A stretch of DNA of 49,948 nucleotides from Acidipropionibacterium jensenii DSM 20535 (GCF_000425285.1 NZ_AUDD01000020.1:1-49948), one strand, 5' to 3'. Counted from the first letter of the stretch, positions 1 through 11,210 are shown. Numbers and translations are program-made. Notes: a model not told the origin generated them from the letters alone.

Positions 1-1
1 T

Positions 2-190
2 GAGGGTCATCAGCACTCCGCCGATGCCGCCGAGAAGCACGCCTCACACGGTGAGGGCGAGTCCTGCGGCTGCGGTCACCATCAGAAGGCCGAGACCCAC
101 TCTCACGTCTTCGCCGCCGACGGGACCCAGGACGCCGAGCCGGCCGGCAGCGGGCACAAGGGCTTCCTCGGGCGCCTGCTGCACCACTGA
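2..190 (+). CDS. C-terminal fragment of a His/Cys-rich, probably metal-binding protein
   Basis: The reading frame is open from the left edge and stops at TGA 188-190, so only the last 62 residues are visible. They are rich in His and acidic residues, with a CGCGHH cluster near residue 22 of the fragment and a His-His C-terminus. Cys and His clusters of this kind bind soft metals, and the next gene is a copper-exporting ATPase, so a role in copper binding, sensing or delivery is a reasonable inference. The conserved part of the protein lies outside the window and the family cannot be named. It could equally be a membrane protein with a His-rich tail. Confidence 0.55.
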   Translation, partial: EGHQHSADAAEKHASHGEGESCGCGHHQKAETHSHVFAADGTQDAEPAGSGHKGFLGRLLHH

Positions 191-246
191 GTCCGGTCCC
201 GATGACGCCCTGCCGTCGTCCCCGAGGGGCCGGGGTCGGGGCGTCC

Positions 247-263
247 CGCCGGTGTCACCGGCG
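247..263. terminator. Short perfect hairpin after the His-rich gene
   Basis: CGCCGGTG and CACCGGCG form 8-bp arms around a single T, 57 nt after the stop codon at 190. A one-base loop would open by one or two pairs in RNA. There is no U-tract. It may end the upstream transcript, but that is uncertain. Confidence 0.3.
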
Positions 264-302
264 TCAGTCCAGCTGACCACACGAAACATCTGAACACAGG
301 AA

Positions 303-337
303 CCTTCCGGGCGACGTCGACCCCGTCGTCCGGAAGG
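303..337 (+). promoter_or_regulatory. 13-bp stem-loop in the leader of the copper ATPase gene
   Basis: The arms at 303-315 and 325-337 pair over 13 positions, including one G-U, around a 9-nt loop. The helix ends about 10 nt before the AGAGGA ribosome-binding site of the ATPase (ATG at 357). This could be an attenuator, a processing site or an operator. It does not resemble the GC-rich CsoR operator I know, so no regulator is assigned. Confidence 0.4.
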
Positions 338-356
338 GGTTCCGAGAGGAATCGTC

Positions 357-2642
357 ATGACCGCCACGAGCACTGACGGGCGGACCGCCGACAGGCCTTC
401 CTCCCGCCGGTCCATCGACCTCGACATCCAGGGCATGAGCTGCGCCTCCTGCGCCGCCCGGATCACCAAGAAGCTCAACCGGATCGACGGCGTCAACGCC
501 ACCGTCAACTACGCCACCGCCCGGGCCCACGCCCTGGTGCCGGCCGGCACCTCCGCCCAGGATCTCATCGACGTCGTCCAGCGGACCGGCTACGACGCCT
601 CCGTCCCGACCCCCGAGTCGGCCGTCCCCGACCGGGCCGCCGAGCTCAGGGTCCGACTCATCGTCTCCGCGGTGCTGTCGATCCCGGTGATGGTCGTCTC
701 GATGGCCCCGCCCCTGCAGTTCCCGGGCTGGCAGTGGGTCGCCCTGGCCATGACCCTGCCGGTGGTGTTCTGGTGCGGGCTGCCCTTCCATCGCGCCACC
801 TGGGCCAACCTCAAGCACGGCGCCACCAGCATGGACACCCTCATCTCGATGGGATCGCTGGCCGCCCTGGGATGGTCGGTGTGGGCGCTGCTGTTCGGCC
901 ATGCCGGGATGATCGGGATGAGGCACGCGGTGCACCTCACCCTCGCCCGGGGCGACGCCGGTTCCACCATCTATCTGGAGGCTGCCTGCGCGCTGGTCAC
1001 CTTCATCCTGGCCGGCCGGTTCATCGAGGCCCGCAGCCGCCGGGAGGCCGGGTCCGCCCTCACCGCCCTGATGGCGATGGGTGCGAAGTCGGTGCGGATC
1101 CTTGGGGCGGACGGCACCGAGACCGAGACGCCGATCTCCGCGCTCGGCGTGGGAAAGCGGTTCGTGGTGCGTCCCGGTGAGAAGGTCGCCGCCGACGGTG
1201 TCGTCGTCGAGGGGTCCTCGGCGGTGGACGCCTCCCTGGTGACCGGGGAGTCGGTGCCGATGGAGGTCGGCCCGGGAGACCGGGTGATCGGCGCCACCGT
1301 CAACACGTCGGGACGCCTGGTGGTCGAGGCCACCGCCGTCGGATCCGACACCCAGCTCGCCCAGATCGCCCGGCTCGTCGAGCAGGCCCAGGTGGGACGC
1401 TCGGCCACCCAGGATCTGGCGGACAAGGTCTCGTCGGTCTTCGTGCCCACCGTCATCTCGCTGGCCGTGGTCGTCCTGGCGATCTGGCTGCTGATCGGCG
1501 AGGGGGCGACCGCGGCCTTCACCGCCGCCGTCGCCGTCCTCATCATCGCCTGCCCCTGCGCCCTGGGACTGGCGACGCCGACCGCCCTGCTCGCAGGCAC
1601 CGGTCGTGGCGCCCGGATGGGCATCGTCATCCGGGGACCCGAGGCGCTGGAACGCGCCCACGGCATCGACACCGTCGTGATGGACAAGACCGGAACCCTC
1701 ACCACCGGCACGATGAGCGTCGCCCAGCTGCTGGACGCCGGGGGAGCGGTGCTGGAGGCGTCCTCGGCGCAGGGGCGCCCGGCCGCCGAACGGCTGCTGG
1801 CGGTCGGCGCCGCACTGGAGTCCGGTTCGGAGCACCCGATCGCCAGAGCGGTACTGGCGGAGGCCTCCCGCATCGGCGTCCGGGTCGCGCCGGTCGACGA
1901 CTTCACGGCCCTGGCGGGGGCCGGGGTGAGGGCGGTGGTGGACGGCCGCGACGGCCTGGCCGGTCGGCCGCAGCTGCTGCGCGATGCCGGCGTCACGATC
2001 CCCGCGGGTCTGGATGACGCGGTCGACAGGTCGGCCGCCCAGGGCAGGACCGTCGTGGTGGTGGCCCTCGGCGGTGAGCTGCTCGGCGCCATCCTGGTCG
2101 CCGACACCCTCCGCCAGACCTCATCGGCGGCGATCGGCCGGCTGCACTCCGACGGGATACGCACCGTGCTGCTGACCGGCGACAACGCCGGGGCGGCGCA
2201 GTACGTCGCCGACCAGGTCGGCATCGACGAGGTGCACGCCGATGTGAGGCCCGCCGGGAAGCTGTCGGTGATCGAGCAGCTGCGCGGGCAGGGCAGGAAG
2301 GTCGCGATGGTCGGCGACGGTGTCAACGACGCCGCGGCCCTGGCCGGGGCCGACCTCGGCGTCTCGATGGGCACCGGGACCGATGTCGCGATCGCCGCCA
2401 GTGACATCACCCTCACCCGAGGGGACCTGGGGCTGGCGGTCGATGCCCTCCACCTGTCGAGGGCGACCCTGCGGACGATCCACCAGAACCTGTTCTGGGC
2501 CTTCGCCTACAACGTCGTCGCGATCCCGGTGGCGGCCCTGGGCTACCTCAACCCGATGGTGGCGGCGGCGGCGATGGCCTTCTCCTCGGTCTTCGTGGTG
2601 ACCAACAGCGTCCGCCTCACCCGGTTCCGCATCCGTCACTGA
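357..2642 (+). CDS. copA: Cu(I)-exporting P1B-type ATPase
   Basis: A 761-residue P-type ATPase that exports monovalent copper, and possibly silver, from the cytoplasm using ATP. In order it has an N-terminal heavy-metal domain with GMSCASC (Cys29 and Cys32), paired membrane helices, the actuator motif TGES, and the membrane metal site CPC at residues 399-401. The phosphorylation motif DKTGT has its Asp at 443. The SEHP nucleotide-binding motif (H493, P494) and GDGVND hinge at 653-658 follow, then the last two helices. CPC together with HP defines the P1B subclass, and the length is normal for one metal-binding domain. The ATG at 357 follows an AGAGGA site. The Cys/His-rich tail encoded just upstream supports a small metal-resistance cluster. 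Cu(I) rather than Zn or Cd is inferred from CPC and the GMxCxxC domain. Confidence 0.93.
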   Translation: MTATSTDGRTADRPSSRRSIDLDIQGMSCASCAARITKKLNRIDGVNATVNYATARAHALVPAGTSAQDLIDVVQRTGYDASVPTPESAVPDRAAELRVRLIVSAVLSIPVMVVSMAPPLQFPGWQWVALAMTLPVVFWCGLPFHRATWANLKHGATSMDTLISMGSLAALGWSVWALLFGHAGMIGMRHAVHLTLARGDAGSTIYLEAACALVTFILAGRFIEARSRREAGSALTALMAMGAKSVRILGADGTETETPISALGVGKRFVVRPGEKVAADGVVVEGSSAVDASLVTGESVPMEVGPGDRVIGATVNTSGRLVVEATAVGSDTQLAQIARLVEQAQVGRSATQDLADKVSSVFVPTVISLAVVVLAIWLLIGEGATAAFTAAVAVLIIACPCALGLATPTALLAGTGRGARMGIVIRGPEALERAHGIDTVVMDKTGTLTTGTMSVAQLLDAGGAVLEASSAQGRPAAERLLAVGAALESGSEHPIARAVLAEASRIGVRVAPVDDFTALAGAGVRAVVDGRDGLAGRPQLLRDAGVTIPAGLDDAVDRSAAQGRTVVVVALGGELLGAILVADTLRQTSSAAIGRLHSDGIRTVLLTGDNAGAAQYVADQVGIDEVHADVRPAGKLSVIEQLRGQGRKVAMVGDGVNDAAALAGADLGVSMGTGTDVAIAASDITLTRGDLGLAVDALHLSRATLRTIHQNLFWAFAYNVVAIPVAALGYLNPMVAAAAMAFSSVFVVTNSVRLTRFRIRH

Positions 2643-2704
2643 GGCGGACGCTCGCACTCTGTCCGCCACCGTCCTGACGCCCGCTGACGTCTGCTGACTT
2701 CTAC

Positions 2705-2776
2705 CGACGATGCTCGCGAAGTTCGACGATGCTCGCGCTATAGCGCGAGCATCGTCGAACTTCGCGAGCATCGTCG
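2705..2776. repeat. Perfect 72-bp palindrome with nested direct repeats
   Basis: The two 36-base arms are exact reverse complements with no spacer (centre 2740/2741). Within each arm the 14-mer CGACGATGCTCGCG occurs twice, at 2705 and 2724, so the element holds four copies: two direct and two inverted. Because of the symmetry, both strands can encode the same short peptide beginning MLAKFDDARA. It may end copA transcription, extrude as a cruciform, or be a REP-like dispersed element. No second copy was noticed in the window. Confidence 0.9.
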
Positions 2777-2811
2777 CAGGTGTGGGCGCAGGTGTGGGCG
2801 CAGGTGTGGCC
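2776..2811. repeat. Three 12-bp tandem repeats
   Basis: GCAGGTGTGGGC occurs at 2776 and 2788, and once more with one change (GCAGGTGTGGCC) at 2800. The array begins on the last base of the palindrome. Confidence 0.8.
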
Positions 2812-2856
2812 CCACGGCCGGGCGCGGTGTGGTCCCATGGCCGGGCGCGGTGTGGG
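2811..2856. repeat. Two 23-bp tandem repeats
   Basis: Two adjacent 23-base units begin CCCACGG and CCCATGG and share GGCCGGGCGCGGTGTGG. They follow the 12-bp array directly and differ at only two positions. Confidence 0.75.
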
Positions 2857-2948
2857 GTCAGGTGTCCGGCTAGGGAGGGCTCCGGCGGGCCCGTGACTAC
2901 GCAATACTGAGGTTTCTCAGGAAAAGTTTGGCTTTCTTCGGCTCTTCA

Positions 2949-2954
2949 TATAGT
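2949..2954 (+). promoter_or_regulatory. Candidate -10 box for the G5/RlpA gene
   Basis: TATAGT matches the sigma-70-like consensus at five of six positions, about 90 nt before the ATG at 3044. The best -35 candidate upstream is weak. A GGACGG/CCGTCC hairpin at 3007-3022 lies in the predicted leader. Confidence 0.4.
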
Positions 2955-3043
2955 CTGAAGCGGTCGTTGGTCGACACCGGCCGGCGGACAAGTTCCCAGA
3001 TACCGCGGACGGGTCACCGTCCTCCCGAAATCGAAGAAGTTGC

Positions 3044-4240
3044 ATGTCAAAAGTTGTTGCCGCAGCCATCGCCGGAGCCCTCACGCTCACGACCGCAGGT
3101 GGGCTGACAGTTGCCAAGGTCATGGATCGTGCCGATGTGACGATCTCCGTGGACGGTGTCTCCCAGCAGGTGAAGGTTCGTCCCGGCTCGGTTGACCAGG
3201 CGCTCAAGGCGCAGGGCATCTCCGTCGGCTCCCACGACACCGTTCAGCCGGCTCTGGCGACCAAGGTCGCCGACGGCACCTACATCGCCGTCAACTACGG
3301 CCGCAAGGTCAACCTCGACGTGGACGGCACCGGCAGCTCCCGCTGGACCACCGCTCGCACCGTTTCGGCCGTGCTTCAGCAGCTGAACCTCGACAACCCC
3401 AAGAACATCGTCTCGGTGAGCCGGTCGGCCCAGATCCCCCGCAAGGGTCTGAACCTCGCGGTCTCGGTCGCCCGGGACGTCTCCGTCACCGCTGCCGGCA
3501 AGACCACCAAGGTCACCACCCCGGGTACCGTCGCCGACGCCCTCGACGCCGCCGGGGTCAAGTACGACTCCAATGACATCTCCAAGCCCGGCCTGGGCAC
3601 CGCCCTCACCGAGGGGATGTCCATCGCGTGGACGAAGGTCGACGTCAAGAACTCCACCAAGAATGTCTCGGTCGCCTACTCCAAGACCTCGGTGGACACC
3701 TCGAAGCTCACCAAGGGCGACACGAAGATCACCACCCAGGGCGTCGACGGCGTCAACCAGGAGACCTGGGTGATGACCTACCACGACGGCAAGCTGGTCT
3801 CCCAGAAGAGGACCGCGGTCAAGAAGGTCAAGGCTCCGGTCACCCAGGTGACCGAGGTCGGCACCAAGGCCCCGGCCCCCAAGCCGAGCTCCTCCTCGTC
3901 CAGCTCCAGCTCCAGCTCGAGCTCAAGCTCGTCGGGCGGTAGCCCGGTGACCGGCGGGACGACCTGCACCGCCTCGACCTACGGCGCCAACGATGGCACC
4001 GCCGGTGGCCCCACCGCCTCCGGTGAGACCTTCGATCCCTCCCAGTTGACTGCCGCCAGCAAGACGCTGCCGCTCGGGTCGTCGATCCGGGTCACCAACG
4101 TCGCCAACGGTCAGACGGTGACGGTGCGGATCAACGACCGCGGGCCGTACGTCGGTGGCCGGTGCCTCGACCTGTCCACCGCTGCGATGAATGCGATCGC
4201 TCCCGGAGAGGGCCTGGTCACGGTGCGTTACAGCTCCTGA
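3044..4240 (+). CDS. Secreted cell-wall protein: three DUF348 domains, G5 domain, Ser linker, RlpA-like barrel
   Basis: A 398-residue exported protein with an N-terminal hydrophobic signal or anchor segment (about residues 4-27). Three DUF348 repeats start near residues 31, 84 and 143, each with the 'DV.V...G....V.....TV..AL' pattern. A G5-type domain (about 205-272) follows, then a Ser linker of roughly 20 residues (about 280-300). The C-terminal double-psi beta-barrel (about 307-398) is like that of RlpA, with the conserved INDRGP motif (Asp365). Cys308 and Cys374 could form a disulfide. The N-terminal layout is that of RpfB and YabE cell-wall proteins, but the usual Rpf lysozyme-like domain is replaced by the RlpA-type fold, a family that includes peptidoglycan lytic transglycosylases. 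A wall-remodelling role is inferred. The ribosome-binding site is weak (GAAG), so the start rests on the signal segment. Confidence 0.85.
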   Translation: MSKVVAAAIAGALTLTTAGGLTVAKVMDRADVTISVDGVSQQVKVRPGSVDQALKAQGISVGSHDTVQPALATKVADGTYIAVNYGRKVNLDVDGTGSSRWTTARTVSAVLQQLNLDNPKNIVSVSRSAQIPRKGLNLAVSVARDVSVTAAGKTTKVTTPGTVADALDAAGVKYDSNDISKPGLGTALTEGMSIAWTKVDVKNSTKNVSVAYSKTSVDTSKLTKGDTKITTQGVDGVNQETWVMTYHDGKLVSQKRTAVKKVKAPVTQVTEVGTKAPAPKPSSSSSSSSSSSSSSSSGGSPVTGGTTCTASTYGANDGTAGGPTASGETFDPSQLTAASKTLPLGSSIRVTNVANGQTVTVRINDRGPYVGGRCLDLSTAAMNAIAPGEGLVTVRYSS

Positions 4241-4284
4241 TCCGGATCCCGGGCCCTTGGCCCGGAACCCCTGACACAGCAACA

Positions 4285-4325
4285 CAGCAGCGGGGCCCCA
4301 CGGAATCCGTGGGGCCCCGCTGCTG
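4285..4325. terminator. Strong 20-bp hairpin terminator
   Basis: The arms 4285-4304 and 4306-4325 pair perfectly over 20 bp around one base (a 3-5 nt loop in practice). It lies 45 nt after the G5/RlpA stop codon. There is no U-tract, as is common in high-GC actinobacteria. It may also block read-through from the convergent gene. Confidence 0.75.
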
Positions 4326-4392
4326 CGCGCTGAGGGGAGACCACGGCCCGGGGGAACTGTCTGCGGCCGCGGGGGCCTGCCGCAGACGCAGT

Positions 4393-4422
4393 TCGGGCCA
4401 CCCGCGAGGACGGGTGGCCCGA
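4393..4422. terminator. Hairpin between convergent genes
   Basis: TCGGGCCACCC and its exact complement form 11-bp arms around an 8-nt loop. It lies between the converging G5/RlpA and DHOD-like genes. Confidence 0.55.
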
Positions 4423-4444
4423 GAGGTCGTCGCTGCGAAGCACG

Positions 4445-4475
4445 CCTCCGGCAGGTGGCAGCGGCCTGCCGGAGG
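4445..4475 (-). terminator. Hairpin just after the DHOD-like gene
   Basis: CCTCCGGCAGG and its exact complement form 11-bp arms around a 9-nt loop, starting 10 nt after the minus-strand stop codon at 4485. This is the most likely terminator of the DHOD-like gene. Confidence 0.6.
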
Positions 4476-4484
4476 GCTGCCAGA

Positions 4485-5495
4485 TCAGGCGCCGTAGGTG
4501 GCCTTGGCCTTCTCCAGTGCGGAGACGTAGCCGTTGCGCTCGTACTCGGAGCTGGAGGCGTCGGCCGGCACCGCGAGCAGGCCGCGGGCCTGATCCAGGG
4601 TGAGACCCTTGCGCTCCAGCCAGGCGGAGACGCCGTCGATGAGGTCGGCGGCGTAGCCGGCCCCGTGACGCACCAGGGAGGAGGTGGTCATCACGACATC
4701 GGCTCCGGCCAGCAGGTACTTCAGGACGTCGTCGGCGGTCTCCACGCCGGAGGTCGCGGCCAGTGAGGCCTTGACGCGCCCCGACAGGCTGGCGATCCAG
4801 GTGAGCGGGATCCGGGAGTCGGTGGGGTTGCTCAGCCAGACGCCGGGCACCACCTCCAGCTTCTCGGTGTCGATGTCGGGCTGCAGGAAGCGGTTGAAGA
4901 GCACCAGGCCGTCGGCGCCAGCGGCGTCCAGCCGGGCGATCATGTTGCCCGGGGCGGAGAAGAACGGGGAGAGCTTGACGGCCACCGGGATGTCGACGGC
5001 GTCGCGCACCGCCGAGAGGATCTCGACGTGACGGTCCTCGACCTCGTCGGCGGTGGTGTCCACCGCTCCGGGGACCATGTAGATGTTGCACTCGATGGCG
5101 GCCGCACCGGCCTCCTGCATGCGGTGCGCGGTCTCCACCCAGCCGCCTTTGGTGGCGCCGTTGAGGGAGGCGATGACCGGGATGTCGACGGCCTTCGCGG
5201 AGGCCTCCAGATGGGCGAGGTACTCGGCGGTGATCCCGCCCTTGTTGCTCTGGACGGTCGGGAAGAAGGACAGCGACTCGGCGAAGGAGTCCATGTACTC
5301 CAGCTCGATCTCGGCCTGGCGGGCCTCCTCGTGACGCACCTGCTCCTCGAACAGGGAGTACATCACGATGGCACCCACGCCGGAGTCGGCCAGCGCGCGC
5401 ACCCCGTCGAGGTTCTGCTGGATGGGTCCGGCCGAGGCGACCAGCGGTGACCGCAGACCGAGGCCGAGGTACTTCGTTGACAGATCGACGCTCAT
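4485..5495 (-). CDS. Dihydroorotate dehydrogenase-like flavoprotein of the nifJ-associated type
   Basis: A 336-residue protein of the class I DHOD TIM-barrel fold. The N-terminus (STKYLGLGLRSPLVASAGP) is the usual first strand with the FMN-contacting region, SLNG near residue 112 and VKLSPFF near 198 are core strands, and the end of the barrel is well conserved. It belongs to the 'DHOD-like' group often found beside nifJ, in cyanobacteria for example, and its real substrate is not established. No other pyrimidine gene is in the window, so a role with pyruvate:ferredoxin oxidoreductase is more likely than pyrimidine synthesis. It lies downstream of nifJ in the same direction, separated by a strong hairpin. 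The ATG at 5495 follows an AGAGGCAAG site. Confidence 0.8.
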   Translation of the reverse strand: MSVDLSTKYLGLGLRSPLVASAGPIQQNLDGVRALADSGVGAIVMYSLFEEQVRHEEARQAEIELEYMDSFAESLSFFPTVQSNKGGITAEYLAHLEASAKAVDIPVIASLNGATKGGWVETAHRMQEAGAAAIECNIYMVPGAVDTTADEVEDRHVEILSAVRDAVDIPVAVKLSPFFSAPGNMIARLDAAGADGLVLFNRFLQPDIDTEKLEVVPGVWLSNPTDSRIPLTWIASLSGRVKASLAATSGVETADDVLKYLLAGADVVMTTSSLVRHGAGYAADLIDGVSAWLERKGLTLDQARGLLAVPADASSSEYERNGYVSALEKAKATYGA

Positions 5496-5530
5496 TGACT
5501 TGCCTCTCGTAGTGCTGTGTGGTGACGGGG

Positions 5531-5572
5531 CCCGGCGGTGGGGCGGCTCGGGTGAACCGCCCCACCGCCGGG
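5531..5572 (-). terminator. Strong 16-bp hairpin between nifJ and the DHOD-like gene
   Basis: The arms 5531-5546 and 5557-5572 are perfect 16-bp complements around a 10-nt loop. The hairpin begins 11 nt after the nifJ stop codon. It should end or strongly attenuate the nifJ transcript, so the DHOD-like gene may be expressed less or from its own promoter. Confidence 0.75.
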
Positions 5573-5583
5573 ATCAGGTGAGT

Positions 5584-9183
<3,600 letters not shown>

Positions 9184-9200
9184 GGCTATCTCTTTTCCGC

Positions 9201-10994
9201 TCAGTTCTCAGGGGTGACGGCGGTACGGGCTTCCGGTCCGTAGACGGCGGGATTGGGTTCGGGACGAACCGCCCATCCGGGGGTGGGGTTGCCCGATCCG
9301 GGAATGCTCTCGATCGGGGTCTCCTCGGGGACCATCTCGATGGCGTGCACCGGGCACTGGTCGAAGCAGGTCGCGCAGCCGGTGCACTTGTCGTAGTCGA
9401 ACTCGTACCGGTGGCCGGGCCCGAGCTTGATGATGGCGTCCTCGGGGCAGGACCCGAAGCAGCCGTCGCACTCGAAGCAGTTGCCGCAGGACAGGCAGCG
9501 GCCGGCCTCGAAGTGGGCCTGGCGCTCGTCCAGGCCGCCGACCACCTCGTCGAAGTTGACGCGCTGGGTCGGGTCGAGCTCGGGCTGGTGGCGGCGCAGG
9601 TGGTCGCCGAAGTACCAGACGTTGAGGTCGTTGAACTCGGCGATGTTCTTCCGGGGGGCCGGGTAGCTGTCGTCGCGGCGCAGCCACCGGTCGATCTGCC
9701 GGGCGGCCCGCTTGCCGTGGCCGGTGCCGACGGTGACGGTGCGCTCGGAGGGGACGGTGTCGCCGCCGGCGAAGACGCCGGGGACATCGGTCATCAGGGT
9801 GGAGGGGTTGACGTCGACGACGTCGTCCTTGAACCGCATCCCGGGCAGCTTGTGCAGGAAGCCGGTGTCGGCCTCCTGACCGACGGCCAGGATCACGGTG
9901 TCGGCCTCGAGCTTCTCGTAACGGCCGGTGCCGTGCGGCTTGCCGTTCTCGTCGAGCTCCATCACCTCGACGGTGAGGTCGTTGCCGACATCGGTGATGG
10001 TGCGCAGCCAGTTCATCTGGACGCCCTCGCGCTCGGCCTCCTCGCGCTCCTCGGCGTGGGCCGGCATCTGGTCTGCGGTGCGCCGGTAGACCACGATGGA
10101 CTCCTCGGCGCCGAGCCGCTTGGCGACCCGGGCGGCGTCCATCGCCGTGTTGCCGCCGCCGTAGACGGCGACCCGGCGGCCGATCATCGGCTTCTCGCCG
10201 GATCCGACCTGGTGCAGGAAGCTCACCGCATCGACCATCCGGGAGGCATCGGTGGTGGGGATGTCGACGCGCTTGGACAGGTGGGCGCCGATCGCTACGA
10301 AGACCGCGTCGAAGCGGCCCTGTGCCTTCTCCTCTGCGAGATCGGTGACGTTGTGGTGGAGGACGATCTTGACCCCCAGGTCGACCAGCCGGTCGACCTC
10401 GGCGTCGAGGACCTCGCGGGGCAGCCGGTACTCCGGGATGCCGTAGCGCATCATGCCGCCGGCGGCGTCGCCGCCGTCGTGGATCTCGACCTCGTGGCCC
10501 ATCATCGCCAGGTGGTAGGCGGCCGACAGTCCGGCGGGGCCGGCGCCGATCACCAGCACGCGGTGGCCCGAGCGCAGCGTGGGGCGGTGGAACTTCCAGC
10601 CCTTCTCGATGGCCAGGTCGCCGAGGTAGCGCTCCACGGAGTGGATCGACACCGATCCGTCCAGGTCCGCGCGGTTGCAGGCGACCTCACAGGGGTGGTA
10701 GCAGACCCGGCCGTGGATGGCGGGGAAGGGGTTGTCGGCGGTGAGCTGACGCCAGGCCTTCTCCTCCTGGTGGGCGGTGACCAGACGCAGCCACTCCTGA
10801 ATGTTCTCGCCTGCCGGGCAACCGGCGTTGCACGGGGGGAGCATGTCGAGGTAGACGGGACGTCGCGTCCGGACCGGGGCGACCCGCCCGGTGGTGGTTG
10901 CCAGATTCGGCAGTGTGGTGAGGTCCTGGGTGGTGACCTGGTGTTCGGGCGGGGTGACCTGGCCCTCGGTGCTGAACGGGGTGTCCGTGCTCAT
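9201..10994 (-). CDS. GltD/NfnB-like FAD-NAD(P)H oxidoreductase with C-terminal ferredoxin domain
   Basis: A 597-residue flavoprotein. An N-terminal Cys-rich Fe-S domain (PPCNAGCPAGENIQ and CYHPCEVACNR) resembles the GltD/DPYD type. An FAD-binding fold (VIGAGPAGLSAAYHLA) and an NAD(P)H-binding fold (VAVYGGGNTAMDAARVAKRLG) follow. The C-terminus carries two ferredoxin-type clusters (CLSCGNCFECDGCFGSCP and CTGCATCFDQCP). GltD itself lacks this tail, and no glutamate synthase large subunit is nearby. Encoded directly ahead of nifJ, it probably passes electrons between ferredoxin and NAD(P)H; this is inferred from domains and position. The ATG at 10994 follows GGGAGAAG. A longer frame reaching back to 11099 has no good ribosome-binding site and reads through the promoter region. 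Confidence 0.85.
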   Translation of the reverse strand: MSTDTPFSTEGQVTPPEHQVTTQDLTTLPNLATTTGRVAPVRTRRPVYLDMLPPCNAGCPAGENIQEWLRLVTAHQEEKAWRQLTADNPFPAIHGRVCYHPCEVACNRADLDGSVSIHSVERYLGDLAIEKGWKFHRPTLRSGHRVLVIGAGPAGLSAAYHLAMMGHEVEIHDGGDAAGGMMRYGIPEYRLPREVLDAEVDRLVDLGVKIVLHHNVTDLAEEKAQGRFDAVFVAIGAHLSKRVDIPTTDASRMVDAVSFLHQVGSGEKPMIGRRVAVYGGGNTAMDAARVAKRLGAEESIVVYRRTADQMPAHAEEREEAEREGVQMNWLRTITDVGNDLTVEVMELDENGKPHGTGRYEKLEADTVILAVGQEADTGFLHKLPGMRFKDDVVDVNPSTLMTDVPGVFAGGDTVPSERTVTVGTGHGKRAARQIDRWLRRDDSYPAPRKNIAEFNDLNVWYFGDHLRRHQPELDPTQRVNFDEVVGGLDERQAHFEAGRCLSCGNCFECDGCFGSCPEDAIIKLGPGHRYEFDYDKCTGCATCFDQCPVHAIEMVPEETPIESIPGSGNPTPGWAVRPEPNPAVYGPEARTAVTPEN

Positions 10995-11047
10995 GCCTGA
11001 CTTCTCCCTTGGATTCGGGTGCCGACTCGCTCGGTGGTGGACAGTGC

Positions 11048-11100
11048 TGTGACGCGATGCCACGTCCGCGGGCCCAGCGATCCGGGCACGTCGCGTCACA
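11048..11100 (-). promoter_or_regulatory. Inverted repeat TGTGACGCGA ... TCGCGTCACA
   Basis: Perfect 10-bp arms at 11048-11057 and 11091-11100 enclose a second TGCC/GGCA pairing. The element lies about 55 nt upstream of the oxidoreductase start, so it may fold in the leader RNA or bind a regulator as DNA. Confidence 0.45.
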
Positions 11101-11194
11101 ACGTCAACTGACAGCGATGGTAAACCCCGGTGATCGTTTGTTCAGAACCGGGGGCCGCTATTGCGATTATGTTCAGCAGGCGTTGCGTAAATAG

Positions 11195-11210
11195 TGTGGT
11201 AAATGCCACA
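11195..11210. promoter_or_regulatory. CRP/GlxR-like binding site candidate
   Basis: TGTGGTAAATGCCACA has the 16-bp TGTG-N8-CACA form of CRP-family sites, close to the actinobacterial GlxR consensus TGTGAnnTAnnTCACA. It lies about 200 bp upstream of the oxidoreductase-nifJ operon. Confidence 0.4.

Larger units (their letters stand above)
2643..3043. other. Repeat-rich intergenic region between copA and the G5/RlpA gene
   Basis: About 400 bp with no supportable gene. It holds a perfect 72-bp palindrome (2705-2776), three 12-bp tandem repeats (2776-2811), two 23-bp tandem repeats (2811-2856), a candidate -10 box TATAGT (2949-2954) and a small GGACGG/CCGTCC hairpin (3007-3022) in the leader of the next gene. 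Short frames over the palindrome are products of its symmetry. Confidence 0.8.

Noticed and set aside
2710-2910. Small gene starting MLAKFDDARA over the palindrome
   Set aside because: The same peptide appears on both strands solely because of the palindrome, with no ribosome-binding site and repeat-driven downstream sequence.
2940-3043. A c-di-AMP (ydaO-type) riboswitch in front of the G5/RlpA gene
   Set aside because: Such riboswitches often precede cell-wall genes in actinobacteria, but I could not find the conserved stems; only a 6-bp hairpin is visible.
4485-5495. Pyrimidine biosynthesis pyrD
   Set aside because: No other pyr gene is nearby, and the nifJ neighbour indicates the DHOD-like group of unknown substrate.
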